NCBI RefSeq assembly: GCF_024213195.1
Contig: NZ_JANAVF010000026.1
Coordinates: 28,121-92,120 of the forward strand
From: Streptomyces sp. TBY4
GTDB taxonomy: Bacteria; Actinomycetota; Actinomycetes; Streptomycetales; Streptomycetaceae
Reading direction: 5' to 3'
Length of the DNA: 64,000 bases
This document shows, in pieces, positions 48,981 through 57,505 of this stretch. The notes beneath the pieces are model-generated. The model ran no database searches. It saw only the letters and a program-made list of their open reading frames with translations, and was not told where the DNA came from. The position numbers and the translations under genes were made by a program. The first letter of the stretch is position 1; every line of letters starts with the position of its first letter.

Positions 48981-50450
48981 CTACGCGCCCTGGATCGGGA
49001 TCTGGTGGGAGGGCTCCGGGGTGGGGCCGTTCGCCGGGGTGGCGGGGGGAGGGGTCGGCTGGGACATCGTTGAGAGGAGTTGGCGGGCCAGGCCCAGGCC
49101 CGTGCCGCCCATCGTGAGGGCCTTCGCGAACATCTCCGACATGCCCTCCGCCCCGTTGAGGAGGACCATGTGCTCGACGTTGCCGAAGGCACCCGCTCCC
49201 GCCTCCACGATCGCCGGCCAGTTCTCCGCGAGCTGCTGCGCGACCACCGCCTCCTGGTTCTCCGCCAGCGCAGCGGCCCGCGCCTGGATGGCCGCCGCCT
49301 CCGCGAGGCCGTTCGCCTTGGCTGACGCCGCCTGCGCGAGGCCCTTGGCCTCGGTCGCCGCCGCCTCCGCCTCGCCCGTCGCGCGGGTGGCGGTCGCCGC
49401 CGCCAGGCCCCGCGCCTCGGTGGCCTTCGCGTCGGCCGCCGCCGCCGTCGTCACCCGGGTGGCTTCGGCCGCGGCCGCCAGCTCCGTCTCCTTCGCCTTG
49501 GCCTGCGCCGCCGAGATGCGCGCGTCGCGTTCGGCCTCGGCCCGGGTCCGGGTCTCGTACGCCGCCGCGTCCGCGGGCTTTCGTACGTCCGCCTGGAGCT
49601 GCTGCTCGCGCCGGTGCGCCTCCAGTTCGGCGACCCGGGTCTCCTGGACCACCACCTCCTGGCGCGCCGCCGCCTCCGACAGCGGGCCCGCCTGCCGGGC
49701 CGTCGCCGCCGCCTTGTCGCGCTCGGCCTGGTAGCCGGCCTGGAGGATCTCGCTGTCCCGGGTGGCCTCCGACATCCGCGCGAAGGCGGCCTGTTCGGCC
49801 TCGGTGGCCAGCCGGTTCGCCTCGGCCTGCGCGATGCGCGCGTCCCGCTGGACGGCGGCCGCGTGCGGCATGGCGAGGTTCTTGATGTACCCCGTCGGGT
49901 CCTCGATCTCGTGGATCTGGAGGGAGTCGACGATCAGGCCGAGCTTCTCCATCTCCGTACCGCACGCCGCCCGGGTCTGCCCGGTCAGCTTCTCCCGGTC
50001 GCGGATCATGTCCTCGACCGTCAGCCCGCCCACGATGGAGCGCAGATGGCCGGCGAAGACGATGTGCACCCGCTCGGGCATCATCTTCTGCTGGTCCAGG
50101 AAGCGGCGGGCCGCGTTGGCGATGGACACGAAGTCGTCGCCGATCTTGAAGATGACCACGCCCTTGACCCGTAGCGGAATGCCCTGGTGGGTCACGCAGT
50201 CCACGTTGAGCTGGGTCTCGTTGAGGTCGAGCGACAGCTTGCGCACGGCCTGTACGCCGGGCATCACCATCGTTCCCCGCCCGGTGACGATCCGGAAGCC
50301 CATGCCCTCCGCGATGCCCTCGGTCTTGTGCGCGGAGCCGGAGATGACGAGCGCCTCGTTGGGCTCGGCCACCCTCCACATGAGTTTGAACAGGCCGATC
50401 GCGGCCGCGAGCCCGCCGACCACGATCCCTGCCAGTACGCCGACAGCCAT
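48981..50450 (-). CDS. Flotillin family protein
   Basis: 489 residues from ATG 50450, after GAGGGGGAGTTGCCG. Single N-terminal membrane helix (GVLAGIVVGGLAAAIGLFKLMW), SPFH/PHB domain about 25-190 (PNEALVISGSAHK, LSLDLNETQLNVDCVTHQGIPLRVKGVVIFKIG, RSIVGGLTVEDMIRDREKL, DSLQIHEIEDPTGYIKNLA). A long Ala/Glu-rich coiled coil follows at about 200-420 with repeated AEAxxxATEA units. The C-terminal GAEGMSEMFAKALTMGGTGLGLARQLL is typical of flotillins. It forms membrane microdomain scaffolds. A short NfeD-like gene lies 125 bp upstream, the usual partner. Confidence 0.92.
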   Translation of the reverse strand: MAVGVLAGIVVGGLAAAIGLFKLMWRVAEPNEALVISGSAHKTEGIAEGMGFRIVTGRGTMVMPGVQAVRKLSLDLNETQLNVDCVTHQGIPLRVKGVVIFKIGDDFVSIANAARRFLDQQKMMPERVHIVFAGHLRSIVGGLTVEDMIRDREKLTGQTRAACGTEMEKLGLIVDSLQIHEIEDPTGYIKNLAMPHAAAVQRDARIAQAEANRLATEAEQAAFARMSEATRDSEILQAGYQAERDKAAATARQAGPLSEAAARQEVVVQETRVAELEAHRREQQLQADVRKPADAAAYETRTRAEAERDARISAAQAKAKETELAAAAEATRVTTAAAADAKATEARGLAAATATRATGEAEAAATEAKGLAQAASAKANGLAEAAAIQARAAALAENQEAVVAQQLAENWPAIVEAGAGAFGNVEHMVLLNGAEGMSEMFAKALTMGGTGLGLARQLLSTMSQPTPPPATPANGPTPEPSHQIPIQGA

Positions 50451-50575
50451 CGGCAACTCCCCCTCTTGCGCGGTGGCGTTCGCCACCGGGAAGGCGAGTC
50501 TGCGCCCGCGCCGGAGCGGCGTGAAGACGACGGCCGATTCTTGTCGCCATCCTGATACAGAGGGCCGGCGGCCGT

Positions 50576-50794
50576 TCAGTCCCCGTACGCGGCCATGACG
50601 TACACCGTCCGCGGCGGCAGGTACTCGACCACCGTGACCACCGTCCCGACCTCCAGGCGGCCCGTCCCCTGCGCCGGGTGCGCGAGGAAGTGCTCGGCTC
50701 CGCCCCGGATCCGCACGATGACCTCACCGACCAGCCCGGGCCCGACCGTTCCGGTGACCCGGCCGTCCATCCCCACCATGTCCGCTTCCCCCAT
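50576..50794 (-). CDS. NfeD-like OB-fold short protein
   Basis: 72 residues from ATG 50794 (ATG 50779 also possible). It consists only of a beta-rich NfeD C-terminal OB domain: MDGRVTGTVGPGLVGEVIVRIRGGAEHFLAHPAQGTGRLEVGTVVTVVEYLPPRTVYV. It lacks the membrane helices and the protease domain of full NfeD. It is codirectional with and upstream of the flotillin gene, as expected for NfeD-flotillin pairs. Identity rests on context as well as on the weak OB pattern. Confidence 0.7.
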   Translation of the reverse strand: MGEADMVGMDGRVTGTVGPGLVGEVIVRIRGGAEHFLAHPAQGTGRLEVGTVVTVVEYLPPRTVYVMAAYGD

Positions 50795-50811
50795 GGACCG
50801 AGCGTACGGGG

Positions 50812-52131
50812 CTACCGGCCCGCCGGGTCCTCGTCGAGCCGGTATTCCTCGCCGTCGGCGTGGTAGCCGTACAGCTCCCCGTAGCGGCCCCAGTCCGTGG
50901 CGGTCTCCAGCTGCTGTTCCAGCTGTTCGCTCGTGTAGTGGTGCGAGAGCAGGTCGCGGAAGAAGCCGGCCCGCTGCGTGCCGCCCCGGGAGCGCTGCAG
51001 GGTGGTGTGGATCAGGTGGACCAGCGGGACCTCCATGGCCCCCTGCGCGAACAGTTCCTTGGACTCCTGTACGTCGGCCCCTGCGAAGGCGGTGCCGCGG
51101 GCGGTCAGCACCAGGTGCAGGTCCCGCACCTCGGCCAGGCCCAGCAGTTCCAGCCCGTCCACCAGGGGCAGTACGTCGTCCACCTCCAGGCCCAGTTCGT
51201 CGGCGAGGTCGGCGAGGTCCTCGCTGCCGTCGCCGCCGCCCCGCTGGAGGACGATCTCGGCGAGGCCGGCCATGCCGTCGACGCTGGCCGCGGGGAGCGG
51301 GGTGTTGGCCGGGGTCCGCTTCGCGGGCGGCGCCGCGGCCGGGGTCTTCGCGGAGCGGCCGGTCATCACCGCGTAGACGGCGTCCACGATCCGCTCGAAC
51401 TCGGCGCCGGCGCGGTCCCGGGGGCGGGCCAGGTCCACCGCGAAGGTCTCCTTGATGGTTCCGTAGGGCCGCGAGCCGAGCACCACCACCCGGTCGGCCA
51501 TCAGGACCGCCTCCTCGATGTTGTGCGTGACCAGCACGACCGCCTTGGCGGGGAAGCGGCCGGAGGCCCACAGCTCCATCAGCTCGCCGCGCAGGTTCTC
51601 GGCGGTGAGCACGTCGAGGGCGGAGAACGGCTCGTCCATCATCAGGACGTCGGGCTCCACCACCAGGGCCCGGGCGAAGCCGACGCGCTGGCGCATCCCG
51701 CCGCTGAGCTCCTTCGGGTAGGCCGACTCGAAGCCGTCGAGGCCGATCAGGTCGATGGCCTCCACCGCCTGCCGGGCCCGCGCCTCGCGGTCGATGCCCT
51801 TGGCCTCCAGGCCCAGTTCCACGTTCTGCTGCACGGTCAGCCAGGGCAGCAGCGCGAAGGTCTGGAACACCATCGCCGTGCCCGGGTTGGCCCCGCGCAG
51901 CTCCTCGCCCCGGTAGGTGACCGAGCCGGAGCTGGCGGGGATCAGCCCGGCGAGGCAGCGCAGCAGGGTGGACTTGCCGCTGCCGGACTTCCCGAGGAGG
52001 GCGACGATCTCGCCCTCGCGGATCTCCAGGTCGATGCCGCCGAGCACGGGCAGTTCCCCGTCGGCGCCGGCGTAGGACTTGGTGAGGGCGGCGGCCTGGA
52101 GGATCGTGGTCGCGGCGGTGGTCGCGGTCAT
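50812..52131 (-). CDS. ABC transporter ATPase (nitrate/sulfonate-type) with AAA-associated C-terminal domain
   Basis: 439 residues from ATG 52131. ATPase domain about 1-260: Walker A LLGKSGSGKSTLLR (about 44-57), Q-loop VFQTFALLPWLTV, signature LSGGMRQRVGFARAL, Walker B VLMMDEPFSALDVL, H-loop VLVTHNIEEAV. After a Pro/Ala linker (about 260-285), a C-terminal AAA-associated domain (about 290-435) includes LADELGLEVDDVLPLVDGLELLGLAEV and LTARGTAFA. Such C-terminal domains occur in SsuB/TauB-like ATPases fused to a regulatory module. It forms an operon with the permease encoded upstream (50-bp gap). Confidence 0.9.
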   Translation of the reverse strand: MTATTAATTILQAAALTKSYAGADGELPVLGGIDLEIREGEIVALLGKSGSGKSTLLRCLAGLIPASSGSVTYRGEELRGANPGTAMVFQTFALLPWLTVQQNVELGLEAKGIDREARARQAVEAIDLIGLDGFESAYPKELSGGMRQRVGFARALVVEPDVLMMDEPFSALDVLTAENLRGELMELWASGRFPAKAVVLVTHNIEEAVLMADRVVVLGSRPYGTIKETFAVDLARPRDRAGAEFERIVDAVYAVMTGRSAKTPAAAPPAKRTPANTPLPAASVDGMAGLAEIVLQRGGGDGSEDLADLADELGLEVDDVLPLVDGLELLGLAEVRDLHLVLTARGTAFAGADVQESKELFAQGAMEVPLVHLIHTTLQRSRGGTQRAGFFRDLLSHHYTSEQLEQQLETATDWGRYGELYGYHADGEEYRLDEDPAGR

Positions 52132-52181
52132 CGGTGCGGGCTCCTCGGACGGATCGGAACTCGGGCGGCGGCGTACGGCTC

Positions 52182-53924
52182 TCAGAGGGAGTAGCGGCGC
52201 TCCGCGAGCCGGTACAGGGGCCGCCAGAACAGCCGGTTGAGCCCGACGACGTACAGGCTCATGACGGCGATCCCGGCGATCAGCTGCGGGAAGTCCCCGG
52301 CCTCGGTGGCGTGGAAGATGTACGCGCCCAGGCCGGTCGCGGACAGGGTGGTACCGGCGAAGGTGACGACCTCGCCGACGATGGAGGCGTTCCAGGCGCC
52401 GCCCGAGGCGGTGATGCCGCCGGTGACGTACGAGGGGAACACGGCCGGGATGATCAGGCGCTTCCAGCGCTGGAGCCCGCGGACCCCGAGGTCGTCCATG
52501 GCCTCCTTGAGGTCGGAGGGGATGGCCATGGCTCCGGCGATGGCGTTGAAGAGGATGTACCACTGGGCGCCGAGGGCCATCAGCAGGACGCAGCCGATGT
52601 TGATGTTCAGCCCGGTCCTGAGGAAGAACCAGACGGCCACGGGGAAGAGCAGGTTGGCGGGGAAGCTCGCCAGCACCTGCACCACGGGCTGGGCGATCTT
52701 CGTGAGCCGGGGCGAGGAGCCGATCCACACGCCCACGGGCACCCACAGGACGGTGGCGGCGGCGACGAGCACGATCACCCGGACGAAGGTGATCAGCCCG
52801 AGCAGCAGCGGCTCCCCGAAGACCCCGAGTCCGGTCTCGCGCTGGAGGTAGCGCACGAGGTCGTAGAGCCCCCACAGGATGACGGCTCCGGCGAGGACGG
52901 TGAAGACCACGTCGCCGGTGCGGCGGCGGGCCGGGTCCACGGACAGCGCCCGGTCGTCGCGGCCCAGTACGCGGGCGGCCCGGCCGGTGGCCTCGCGGGC
53001 GGGGGCGGTGGCGCGGCCGAGCAGGCGGGGCCAGTGGGAGCGGCGCAGGAAGTCCAGTACGTAGCTGCGCTGGATGTCGGTGGACTCCGACTGCTCGTTC
53101 TTGTACTTCTCCGCCCAGGCCGTCAGGGGCCGCCAGAAGAGGAAGTTGACGGTGACGATGGTGACGGTCATGGCGAGGATGACCCAGGCGATCTTCCCGA
53201 GGTCCCCCTCGCCGATCGCGGTGCCGGCGTAGGAGCCGAGGCCGGGGACGGCGTAGTCGTGCCCGGAGACGGAGACCGCCTCGGAGGCCACGAGCATGAA
53301 CCAGCCGCCGGCGAAGCTCATCATGCCGTTCCACACCAGGTCGATGACCCCCGCGGGGACCTCCACGCGCCAGAAGCGCATCCAGCGGGTGAAGCCGAAG
53401 GAGCGGGAGACCTCGTCGAGCTCGCGCGGGAGGGAGGTGAGGGTGGCGTAGAACCCGAAGGTCATGTTCCAGGCCTGCGAGGTGAAGATCGCGAAGACGA
53501 CCGCGCATTCGAGGCCGAGGAGCGAGCCGGGGAAGAGCGCGACGAAGAAGGTGACGAGGACGGAGAGGAAGCCGAGGACGGGGACGGACTGGAGGATGTC
53601 CAGGGCCGGGATCAGGACCCGTTCCAGGCGGCGGCTTCGGGCGGCCGCGTAGGCGTAGGCGAAGGTGAAGACCACGGAGGCGGCGAGCGCGATGAACATG
53701 CGCAGGACGCTGCGGGCGGCGTAGTACGGGAGCTTCGCGGGGTCCGTGTCCACGTCGGGGACGTCGGCGGGGTCGAAGTTGACCGTGGTGCCCTTGCCGA
53801 CCTGGAGGAGCGCGTACCCGAGCACGAGGAAGGCGGCCGCCACGGCGAAGTCCACCCAGGACAGGCGGGTACGGGTGGGGGCCGCCTGTCCGGTGTGGGT
53901 CTCGGGGCGTACGGAGGTCTTCAT
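52182..53924 (-). CDS. Fused double permease of an ABC importer
   Basis: 580 residues from ATG 53924. Two binding-protein-dependent transport domains in one chain: first about 75-290 (LRMFIALAASVVFTFAYAYAAARS, PALDILQSVPVLGFLSVLV, EAA-like loop LPRELDEVSRSFGFTRWMRFWRVEVP). The second is about 370-575 (FVRVIVLVAAATVLWVPVGVWIGSSP, PSDLKEAMDDLGVRGLQRWKRLIIPAVFP). Each carries the EAA coupling motif, so one polypeptide supplies both halves of the channel. The family is NitT/TauT-like (nitrate, sulfonate, bicarbonate). No solute-binding protein is encoded nearby, so the substrate is open. Confidence 0.9.
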   Translation of the reverse strand: MKTSVRPETHTGQAAPTRTRLSWVDFAVAAAFLVLGYALLQVGKGTTVNFDPADVPDVDTDPAKLPYYAARSVLRMFIALAASVVFTFAYAYAAARSRRLERVLIPALDILQSVPVLGFLSVLVTFFVALFPGSLLGLECAVVFAIFTSQAWNMTFGFYATLTSLPRELDEVSRSFGFTRWMRFWRVEVPAGVIDLVWNGMMSFAGGWFMLVASEAVSVSGHDYAVPGLGSYAGTAIGEGDLGKIAWVILAMTVTIVTVNFLFWRPLTAWAEKYKNEQSESTDIQRSYVLDFLRRSHWPRLLGRATAPAREATGRAARVLGRDDRALSVDPARRRTGDVVFTVLAGAVILWGLYDLVRYLQRETGLGVFGEPLLLGLITFVRVIVLVAAATVLWVPVGVWIGSSPRLTKIAQPVVQVLASFPANLLFPVAVWFFLRTGLNINIGCVLLMALGAQWYILFNAIAGAMAIPSDLKEAMDDLGVRGLQRWKRLIIPAVFPSYVTGGITASGGAWNASIVGEVVTFAGTTLSATGLGAYIFHATEAGDFPQLIAGIAVMSLYVVGLNRLFWRPLYRLAERRYSL

Positions 53925-54024
53925 CCCGCCCAGCGGATCACGCCTGACGGCCCGTCGCGCCCCGAGTCGCCCAACCGGGCGAGGCCGCGGGGCCGGGCCG
54001 GCGACGGGGGTGCCGCTCCGGCGG

Positions 54025-54132
54025 GTGCCGCTGCGCGGGGCGGAGTTCCCCTACCCACCCTTCGCCCGTTCCCCGGGCTGCGCCCGGACCCCTCCTGGGG
54101 CTCCGCCCCGGACCGGGGCAGAGCTCCGGGAA
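54025..54132. repeat. Interspersed palindromic element, copy 6 (flank module)
   Basis: GCGGGGCGGAGTTCCCCTACCCACCCTTCGCCCGTTCCCCGGGCTGCGCCCGGACCCCTCCTGGGGCTCCGCCCCGGACC: left module plus GCGCCCGG stem, no TCAAACGCCGG core. Just downstream of the DUF3027 gene on the minus strand, where it may act as the terminator. Confidence 0.75.
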
Positions 54133-54135
54133 GGG

Positions 54136-55044
54136 TTACGAGTGGCCGAGGTCCGGGGCCAGCGGGTCGGTGACGAGGACCGAGCCGGAGTCGGGGGACG
54201 GGCGGAGGTGGAACTCGTCCGAGGCCATCGAGTCCAGGACGGGCGGCGCCGGCCGCGGAGGCTTCGGCATGACGGCCGCTTCCGAGTGGCCGCCGCAGCC
54301 GTAGGACAGGGAGACCAGCCGGCCGTCCGCCGGTCCGAACTCGTTCGCGCAGATGCCGAACGCCTGGCCCAGCGAGCCGCCGATCGCGACGAGGAAGCCG
54401 CAGGAGACGCACGAGGCCGGGGCGGCCTGCGCCATCGGGGTCTTCGCGCCGAAGGACTCGTCCCAGCGGTCGGCCGCGCTGTGCAGCCCGTAGCGGGAGA
54501 GCACCCGGGCCCGCCGCATGCCCAGTTCCTCCGCGACGGAGGTGATGGAGCCGCGTACGGGCACCACCGCGCGGTCGGTGACGTCGGCGTCCTCCGCCTC
54601 GACCAGCTCGGCCATCTCGGCGGAGACCACCGAGTTCGGCGGCGGGGCGTCCTCGCCCGACCAGCCGGCCTCCAGCCGCAGGTCCTCGGCGTCCGTGGGG
54701 AGCAGGTCGCCCGGACCCATGTCGCCCGGCCGCAGCCGCTCGCTCCACGGCACCCACTCGGGGGCCAGCAGCGCGTCCTCGCCCGGGAGCAGCACCGTTT
54801 CGTCGAGGGTGACGTTCTTCGCGCGGGACGCACGGGTCACCGTCACGGCCCAGCGCCAGCCCCGGTACCCGGGGTCCTTGCACTCGAAGAAGTGCGTGAC
54901 GACCCGGTCACCTTCCGCTACGGCCGCCGTGTGCTCGCCCACCACTCCGGGGTGGGCGGCCTCTTCGGCCGCCGCTCGGGCGAGGTCCACCGCCTCGACG
55001 CACAGGCGGTCGGGGGTACGGCTTCGCGTCGTCGCAGCACTCAC
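54136..55044 (-). CDS. DUF3027-family protein
   Basis: 302 residues from GTG 55044, preceded by GTAGGAGAGAACGAGACCT (AGGAGAG about 13 bp upstream). Acidic N-terminal part with EGDRVVTHFFECKDPGYRGWRWAVTVTRASRAKNVTLDETVLLPGEDALLAPEWVPWSERL. C-terminal cysteine cluster ASCVSCGFLVAIGG...GICANEFGPADGR...YGCGGHSE (about 225-275), which looks like a zinc site. This is the actinobacterial DUF3027 family, known at this locus near cold-shock and MFS genes. Function unknown. Confidence 0.88.
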   Translation of the reverse strand: MSAATTRSRTPDRLCVEAVDLARAAAEEAAHPGVVGEHTAAVAEGDRVVTHFFECKDPGYRGWRWAVTVTRASRAKNVTLDETVLLPGEDALLAPEWVPWSERLRPGDMGPGDLLPTDAEDLRLEAGWSGEDAPPPNSVVSAEMAELVEAEDADVTDRAVVPVRGSITSVAEELGMRRARVLSRYGLHSAADRWDESFGAKTPMAQAAPASCVSCGFLVAIGGSLGQAFGICANEFGPADGRLVSLSYGCGGHSEAAVMPKPPRPAPPVLDSMASDEFHLRPSPDSGSVLVTDPLAPDLGHS

Positions 55045-55399
55045 AGGTCTCGTTCTCTCCTACGCCGTCTCACGAGTGCGCCGTCCGTACTTGTCGTCCA
55101 CAACGACCCGTCGGCTGTCCCTACGTAGCGCGGGCGGAGCGGACCAGGGGGCCGCGTCGACGTCCGCGCCCGATCGGGTTCCAGGGCGCACCTACCTGCG
55201 ATCCATTCTGCGGGATCGCGAAGAGGCGCGCGGCCAGGAGCAACCGCCGGTGGCGCGCTACGCACGCTACCTCCTCCGGCGCCCCGGGCCCACATGCAAG
55301 GTCCGATTCGCGGACACCCGCGGCCAACCCGGGGCGCGGCCGGGTCCCCGCGACGCGCCGGGTGGGGTCCCGGAGGGCCGGGTGGGGCAGTATGGCCAC

Positions 55400-56764
55400 G
55401 TGGCACCCGTACGGTCGTCCGATGACGGCTCGGGACCGGCCAGGCGGGCCGGCCGGGCCGTCGGGCGTGCCCTGCACCTGCCGTTCACCGGTACGGCGCG
55501 CGGCATCCGGCGGGCCACGCACGCACACGGGGCGGGCGAATCGGGCCTCGGCAAACTGATCGAGCTGCACGCGATCAACGGCGCCGGTGATGTGATGATC
55601 ACAGTGGCGCTCGCCTCCACCGTCTTCTTCTCCGTCCCCACGGACGAGGCACGCGGCCGGGTGGCCCTGTACCTCGCCATCACGATGGCCCCCTTCACCC
55701 TGCTGGCCCCCGTGATCGGCCCCCTCCTCGACCGGCTGCCGCACGGACGGCGGGCCGCGATGGCCGCCGCGATGCTCACCCGGGCCCTGCTGGCCGTGAT
55801 GATGTCGGGCGCGGTGGCCACCGGAGGCCTGGAGCTGTACCCGGCCGCCCTCGGGGTCCTCGTCGCCTCCAAGGCCTACGGCGTGGTGCGCAGCGCGGTG
55901 GTACCGCGACTCCTCCCACCCGGGTTCTCCCTGGTCAAGGCGAACTCCCGGGTGACCCTGGCCGGCCTGCTGGCCACCGGCGCCGCCGCGCCCGTCGGCG
56001 CCGCCCTGCACACGATCGGTCCGCCGTGGCCGCTCTACGGGGCGTGCGCGATCTTCATCTGGGGCGCCTTCGCGGCGTTCACGCTGCCGCACAAGGTCGA
56101 CGAGGCGAAGGGCGAACGCCGGGCCCGCCTCTCCACCCACGAGGCGCACTCGAAGCGGCCGGGGCTGCGGACGGTCAGCCGCCCGGTGCTGTGCGGGCTG
56201 CTCGCGAACGCGTCGATGCGCGGGCTGTCGGGGTTCCTCATCTTCTTCCTGGCGTTCCTGCTGCGCGAGCACCCGCTCGCCGGGCAGAGCGCGGCGGTGT
56301 CGCTGGGCATCGTCGGCGTCTGCGCGGGCGTCGGCAACGCCTGCGGGACCGCGGTCGGGGCCTGGCTCCGGGCCCGCGCGCCCGAGGCGATCATCGCCGC
56401 CGTCCTGTCGCTGACCCTCGCAGTGGCCGTCCTCGCGGCGGTCTTCTTCAGCGGGGTGTTCATGGCCGTCCTGGGCGCGACGGCCGGCTTCTGCCAGGCC
56501 CTCGCGAAGCTCTCGCTGGACGCGATGATCCAGCGCGACGTGCCCGAGGCCGTCCGTACGTCGGCCTTCGCCCGCTCGGAGACGCTGCTCCAGGTGGCCT
56601 GGGTGCTGGGCGGCTCGATCGGCATCGCCCTCCCCCTCAACGGGGTCCTCGGCATGTCCGTCGCCGCGGGGGTGGTGGCCCTGGGCACGATGATGGCCCT
56701 CCGCGGCTTCCTCACGTCCCCGCGCCACCAGCAGCACACGTCCTCGCGCCCGCGGGTGGCGTAG
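55400..56764 (+). CDS. MFS transporter
   Basis: 454 residues from GTG 55400. Upstream frame continues, but the sequence before it is not helical and the CAGTAT-GGCCAC-GTG arrangement suggests a leaderless start here. About 12 helices begin at VMITVALASTVFF; motif A-like LLDRLPHGRRA (about 110-120), HKVDEAKGERRAR central loop, and second half SMRGLSGFLIFFLAFLLREHPL. Related to the small group of MFS proteins next to DUF3027 in Streptomyces. The N-terminus (~50 residues) is basic. The 355-bp divergent region before it (55045-55399) shows no other gene. Confidence 0.85.
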   Translation: MAPVRSSDDGSGPARRAGRAVGRALHLPFTGTARGIRRATHAHGAGESGLGKLIELHAINGAGDVMITVALASTVFFSVPTDEARGRVALYLAITMAPFTLLAPVIGPLLDRLPHGRRAAMAAAMLTRALLAVMMSGAVATGGLELYPAALGVLVASKAYGVVRSAVVPRLLPPGFSLVKANSRVTLAGLLATGAAAPVGAALHTIGPPWPLYGACAIFIWGAFAAFTLPHKVDEAKGERRARLSTHEAHSKRPGLRTVSRPVLCGLLANASMRGLSGFLIFFLAFLLREHPLAGQSAAVSLGIVGVCAGVGNACGTAVGAWLRARAPEAIIAAVLSLTLAVAVLAAVFFSGVFMAVLGATAGFCQALAKLSLDAMIQRDVPEAVRTSAFARSETLLQVAWVLGGSIGIALPLNGVLGMSVAAGVVALGTMMALRGFLTSPRHQQHTSSRPRVA

Positions 56765-56779
56765 CGGGTGGCGCAGCCG

Positions 56780-56932
56780 CTGCCCTGCGGGGCCGTCCCC
56801 TACCCGCCCTTCCACCGTTCCCCGGGCTCCGCCCGGACCCGCGCCTCAAACGCCGGCCAAATCCAGCCCCTCCGGCGTTTGAGGAGCGGGGTCCGGGGCG
56901 GCGCCCCGGAAAGCCCGGCGCAGCCGGGGGCG
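56780..56932. repeat. Interspersed palindromic element, copy 7
   Basis: Left module CCTGCGGGGCCGTCCCCTACCCGCCCTTCCACCGTTCCCCGGGCTCCGCCCGGACCC (about 56784-56840), core CCTCAAACGCCGG (about 56844) and inverted CCAGCCCCTCCGGCGTTTGAGGAGCGGGGTCCGGGGCGGCGCCCCGG. Intergenic, downstream of the MFS gene. Confidence 0.85.
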
Positions 56933-57003
56933 CTTGCGCCACGGCGCCGCACCACAGGACCCCGTGCAGCAAGGCACGCCACCCGCCCGATAGCCTTCGG
57001 CTC

Positions 57004-57492
57004 ATGACCGCACCGCTTTTCTCGGGTAGGGCCCGCCGCAGCGTCGCGGCCCTCGGAGCCGTTTCCGCCGGCCTCCTCCTCCTCTCCGCCTGTGACAAGC
57101 CGACGCCGCTGGCGACCGTGACGGTCGGCACCTCGTCGGTGTCCACCGAAGCCGCCTGCAGCGACGGCAAGGAGCTCACGGCCGACAAGGTCCAGGAGTG
57201 CTTCGCCGATCTCAAGCACGCCAAGACCATCGAATACGGCCGCGGCGACACGCTGCGCCTCGGCGTCGAGCCGGACGTGGTCGAGGACGGCAAGAAGTGG
57301 CAGGCGGTCCTCGACGGGCAGCAGATCACCGAGCCGTCCGGCAACACCTACGACAGCTTCCCGGGCGCCGACATCTTCGCCACCGGCGGCCAGGGCGGCG
57401 AGGCCCCCGCCTCGAAGAAGCTCAACATCGTCCAGGTGTCCGAGGACGGCAAGCCCCTCGCCGTCTGGGCCTTCACCATCAAGCTCAAGTAG
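57004..57492 (+). CDS. Small secreted lipoprotein
   Basis: 162 residues from ATG 57004. N-terminal RARRSVAALGAVSAGLLLLSAC is a lipoprotein signal with lipobox LLSAC (Cys ~30). The mature part is beta-rich: ATVTVGTSSVSTEAACSDGKELTADKVQECFADLKHAKTIEYGRGDTLRLGVEPDV, with conserved Cys pair C/C (AAC...QEC). It ends in VWAFTIKLK. Function unknown; the family is usually called DUF2771-like or lipoprotein in this position. TAGCCT lies seven bases before the start. Ends 13 bp before mqnB. Confidence 0.82.
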   Translation: MTAPLFSGRARRSVAALGAVSAGLLLLSACDKPTPLATVTVGTSSVSTEAACSDGKELTADKVQECFADLKHAKTIEYGRGDTLRLGVEPDVVEDGKKWQAVLDGQQITEPSGNTYDSFPGADIFATGGQGGEAPASKKLNIVQVSEDGKPLAVWAFTIKLK

Positions 57493-57505
57493 TCACGCCC
57501 CCACC

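Noticed and set aside
48981..50450. Coiled-coil repeats as a filament protein gene
   Set aside because: The N-terminal SPFH domain and context identify it as flotillin.
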